The notes beneath the pieces were generated by a model. It was not told the origin of the DNA. It made no database searches and saw nothing but the letters and a program-made list of their open reading frames with translations. A program made the position numbers and the translations under genes. 64,000 bases of DNA from Marinobacterium alkalitolerans (lineage in GTDB: Bacteria > Pseudomonadota > Gammaproteobacteria > Pseudomonadales > Balneatricaceae): the NCBI RefSeq assembly GCF_017776525.1, contig NZ_JACVEW010000008.1:1-64000 (forward strand), read 5' to 3'. This document shows positions 63,709 to 64,000 of the stretch, piece after piece; the first letter of the stretch is position 1; each line of letters starts with the position of its first letter.

Positions 63709-64000
63709 ATGAATATTCAGGAAGCGTTGGCCCGCGTGGTCGACCATATCGATCTCAGCCGTGACGAGATGGTTGAGGTCATGCGACAGGTAATGACGGG
63801 CCAGTGCAGTGAATCCCAGGTGGCCGGTTTTCTGGTCGGGCTGCGCATGAAAAGCGAGTCGATCGAGGAAATCACCGGTGCCGCCCAGGTCATGCGCGAG
63901 CTGGCGACACCAGTGCGGCCAGCGAGTGGACCGCTGGTGGATATTGTGGGCACCGGAGGCGACGGCGCCAACCTTTTCAATGTGTCCTCGGCCAGCGCCT
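63709..64000 (+). CDS. trpD: Anthranilate phosphoribosyltransferase (partial, continues past the window)
   Basis: The first 97 codons are present. They contain [20 protein letters not shown] and [20 protein letters not shown], then [21 protein letters not shown], whose GTGGD is the PRPP-binding loop. ATG at 63709 has AGGAGG upstream. It follows trpG by 25 nt, making a trpGD operon. The 3' part is cut by the window end. Confidence 0.95.
   Translation, partial: MNIQEALARVVDHIDLSRDEMVEVMRQVMTGQCSESQVAGFLVGLRMKSESIEEITGAAQVMRELATPVRPASGPLVDIVGTGGDGANLFNVSSASA

Overview
The window is a gene-dense stretch of a G+C-rich gammaproteobacterial chromosome. Gene order closely follows the Pseudomonas/Oceanospirillales pattern: rrn end, sdhE, nadB, the algU-muc (rpoE) cluster, lepA-lepB-rnc-era-recO-pdxJ-acpS, cysM, relA-mazG, and later aroQ-accBC-prmA-dusB-fis-purHD and a trpGD start. 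A marine Oceanospirillaceae-like organism (Marinobacterium, Nitrincola or Neptunomonas type) is my best inference; a phylogeny of any of these proteins would settle it. Almost everything is core housekeeping. I saw no insertion sequence, prophage, CRISPR array or tRNA.

Layout. 1-420: end of an rRNA operon (23S 3' end, 5S) closed by two tandem terminators. 516-2803: sdhE-ygfX facing nadB, with overlapping 3' ends. 2872-6369: the sigma-E envelope-stress cluster (rpoE, rseA, rseC, mucD) with an autoregulatory-type promoter. 6472-12903: a tightly overlapping operon lepA-lepB-DUF4845-rnc-era-recO-pdxJ-acpS. 13007-21605: cysM, relA-mazG, ppc, adk, rlmB. 21633-23785: ackA-pta on the minus strand. 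23935-29178: prkA-yeaH-spoVR-hinT, a stress/stationary-phase cluster. 29377-33613: leucine dehydrogenase plus branched-chain 2-oxoacid dehydrogenase E1alpha-E1beta-E2. 33824-34864: a lipoprotein and a LysE-type exporter. 34930-43630: a long minus-strand block aroQ-accB-accC-prmA-DUF3426-dusB-fis-purH-purD. 43906-45722: DUF2333 and an orphan ParA ATPase. 45798-48727: nucleobase salvage (hpt diverging from upp-uraA). 48758-50778: a MoxR-VWA module. 50901-57020: ppa, fbp, then mpl-ubiX and tsaB-uppP-rsmJ. 57029-62926: slyX, a membrane-anchored cold-shock protein, a monooxygenase-fold protein with a dCache histidine kinase, and hrpB. 63105-64000: trpG and the start of trpD.

Most notable observation: no separate rseB/mucB lies between the anti-sigma gene and rseC. 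Instead the anti-sigma protein is unusually long (279 aa) and its periplasmic part ends in what looks like the C-terminal domain of RseB/MucB. This is apparently a natural RseA-RseB(C-terminal) fusion that lacks the RseB lipid-sensing N-terminal domain. Secondary points of interest are a membrane-tethered cold-shock domain protein, an orphan ParA/DUF2333 pair, convergent gene pairs whose stop codons lie inside long perfect hairpins, and operator-like inverted repeats at pta, prkA and hpt/upp.

Starts were moved inward from the longest possible reading frame wherever a ribosome-binding site and family length pointed to an internal codon. Non-ATG starts are frequent here (GTG for rpoE, rseC, lepA, acpS, fis, DUF2333, mpl and uppP; TTG for rnc and the DUF3426 gene). 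No gene-free stretch exceeds 300 bases; the larger gaps are described in the entries.
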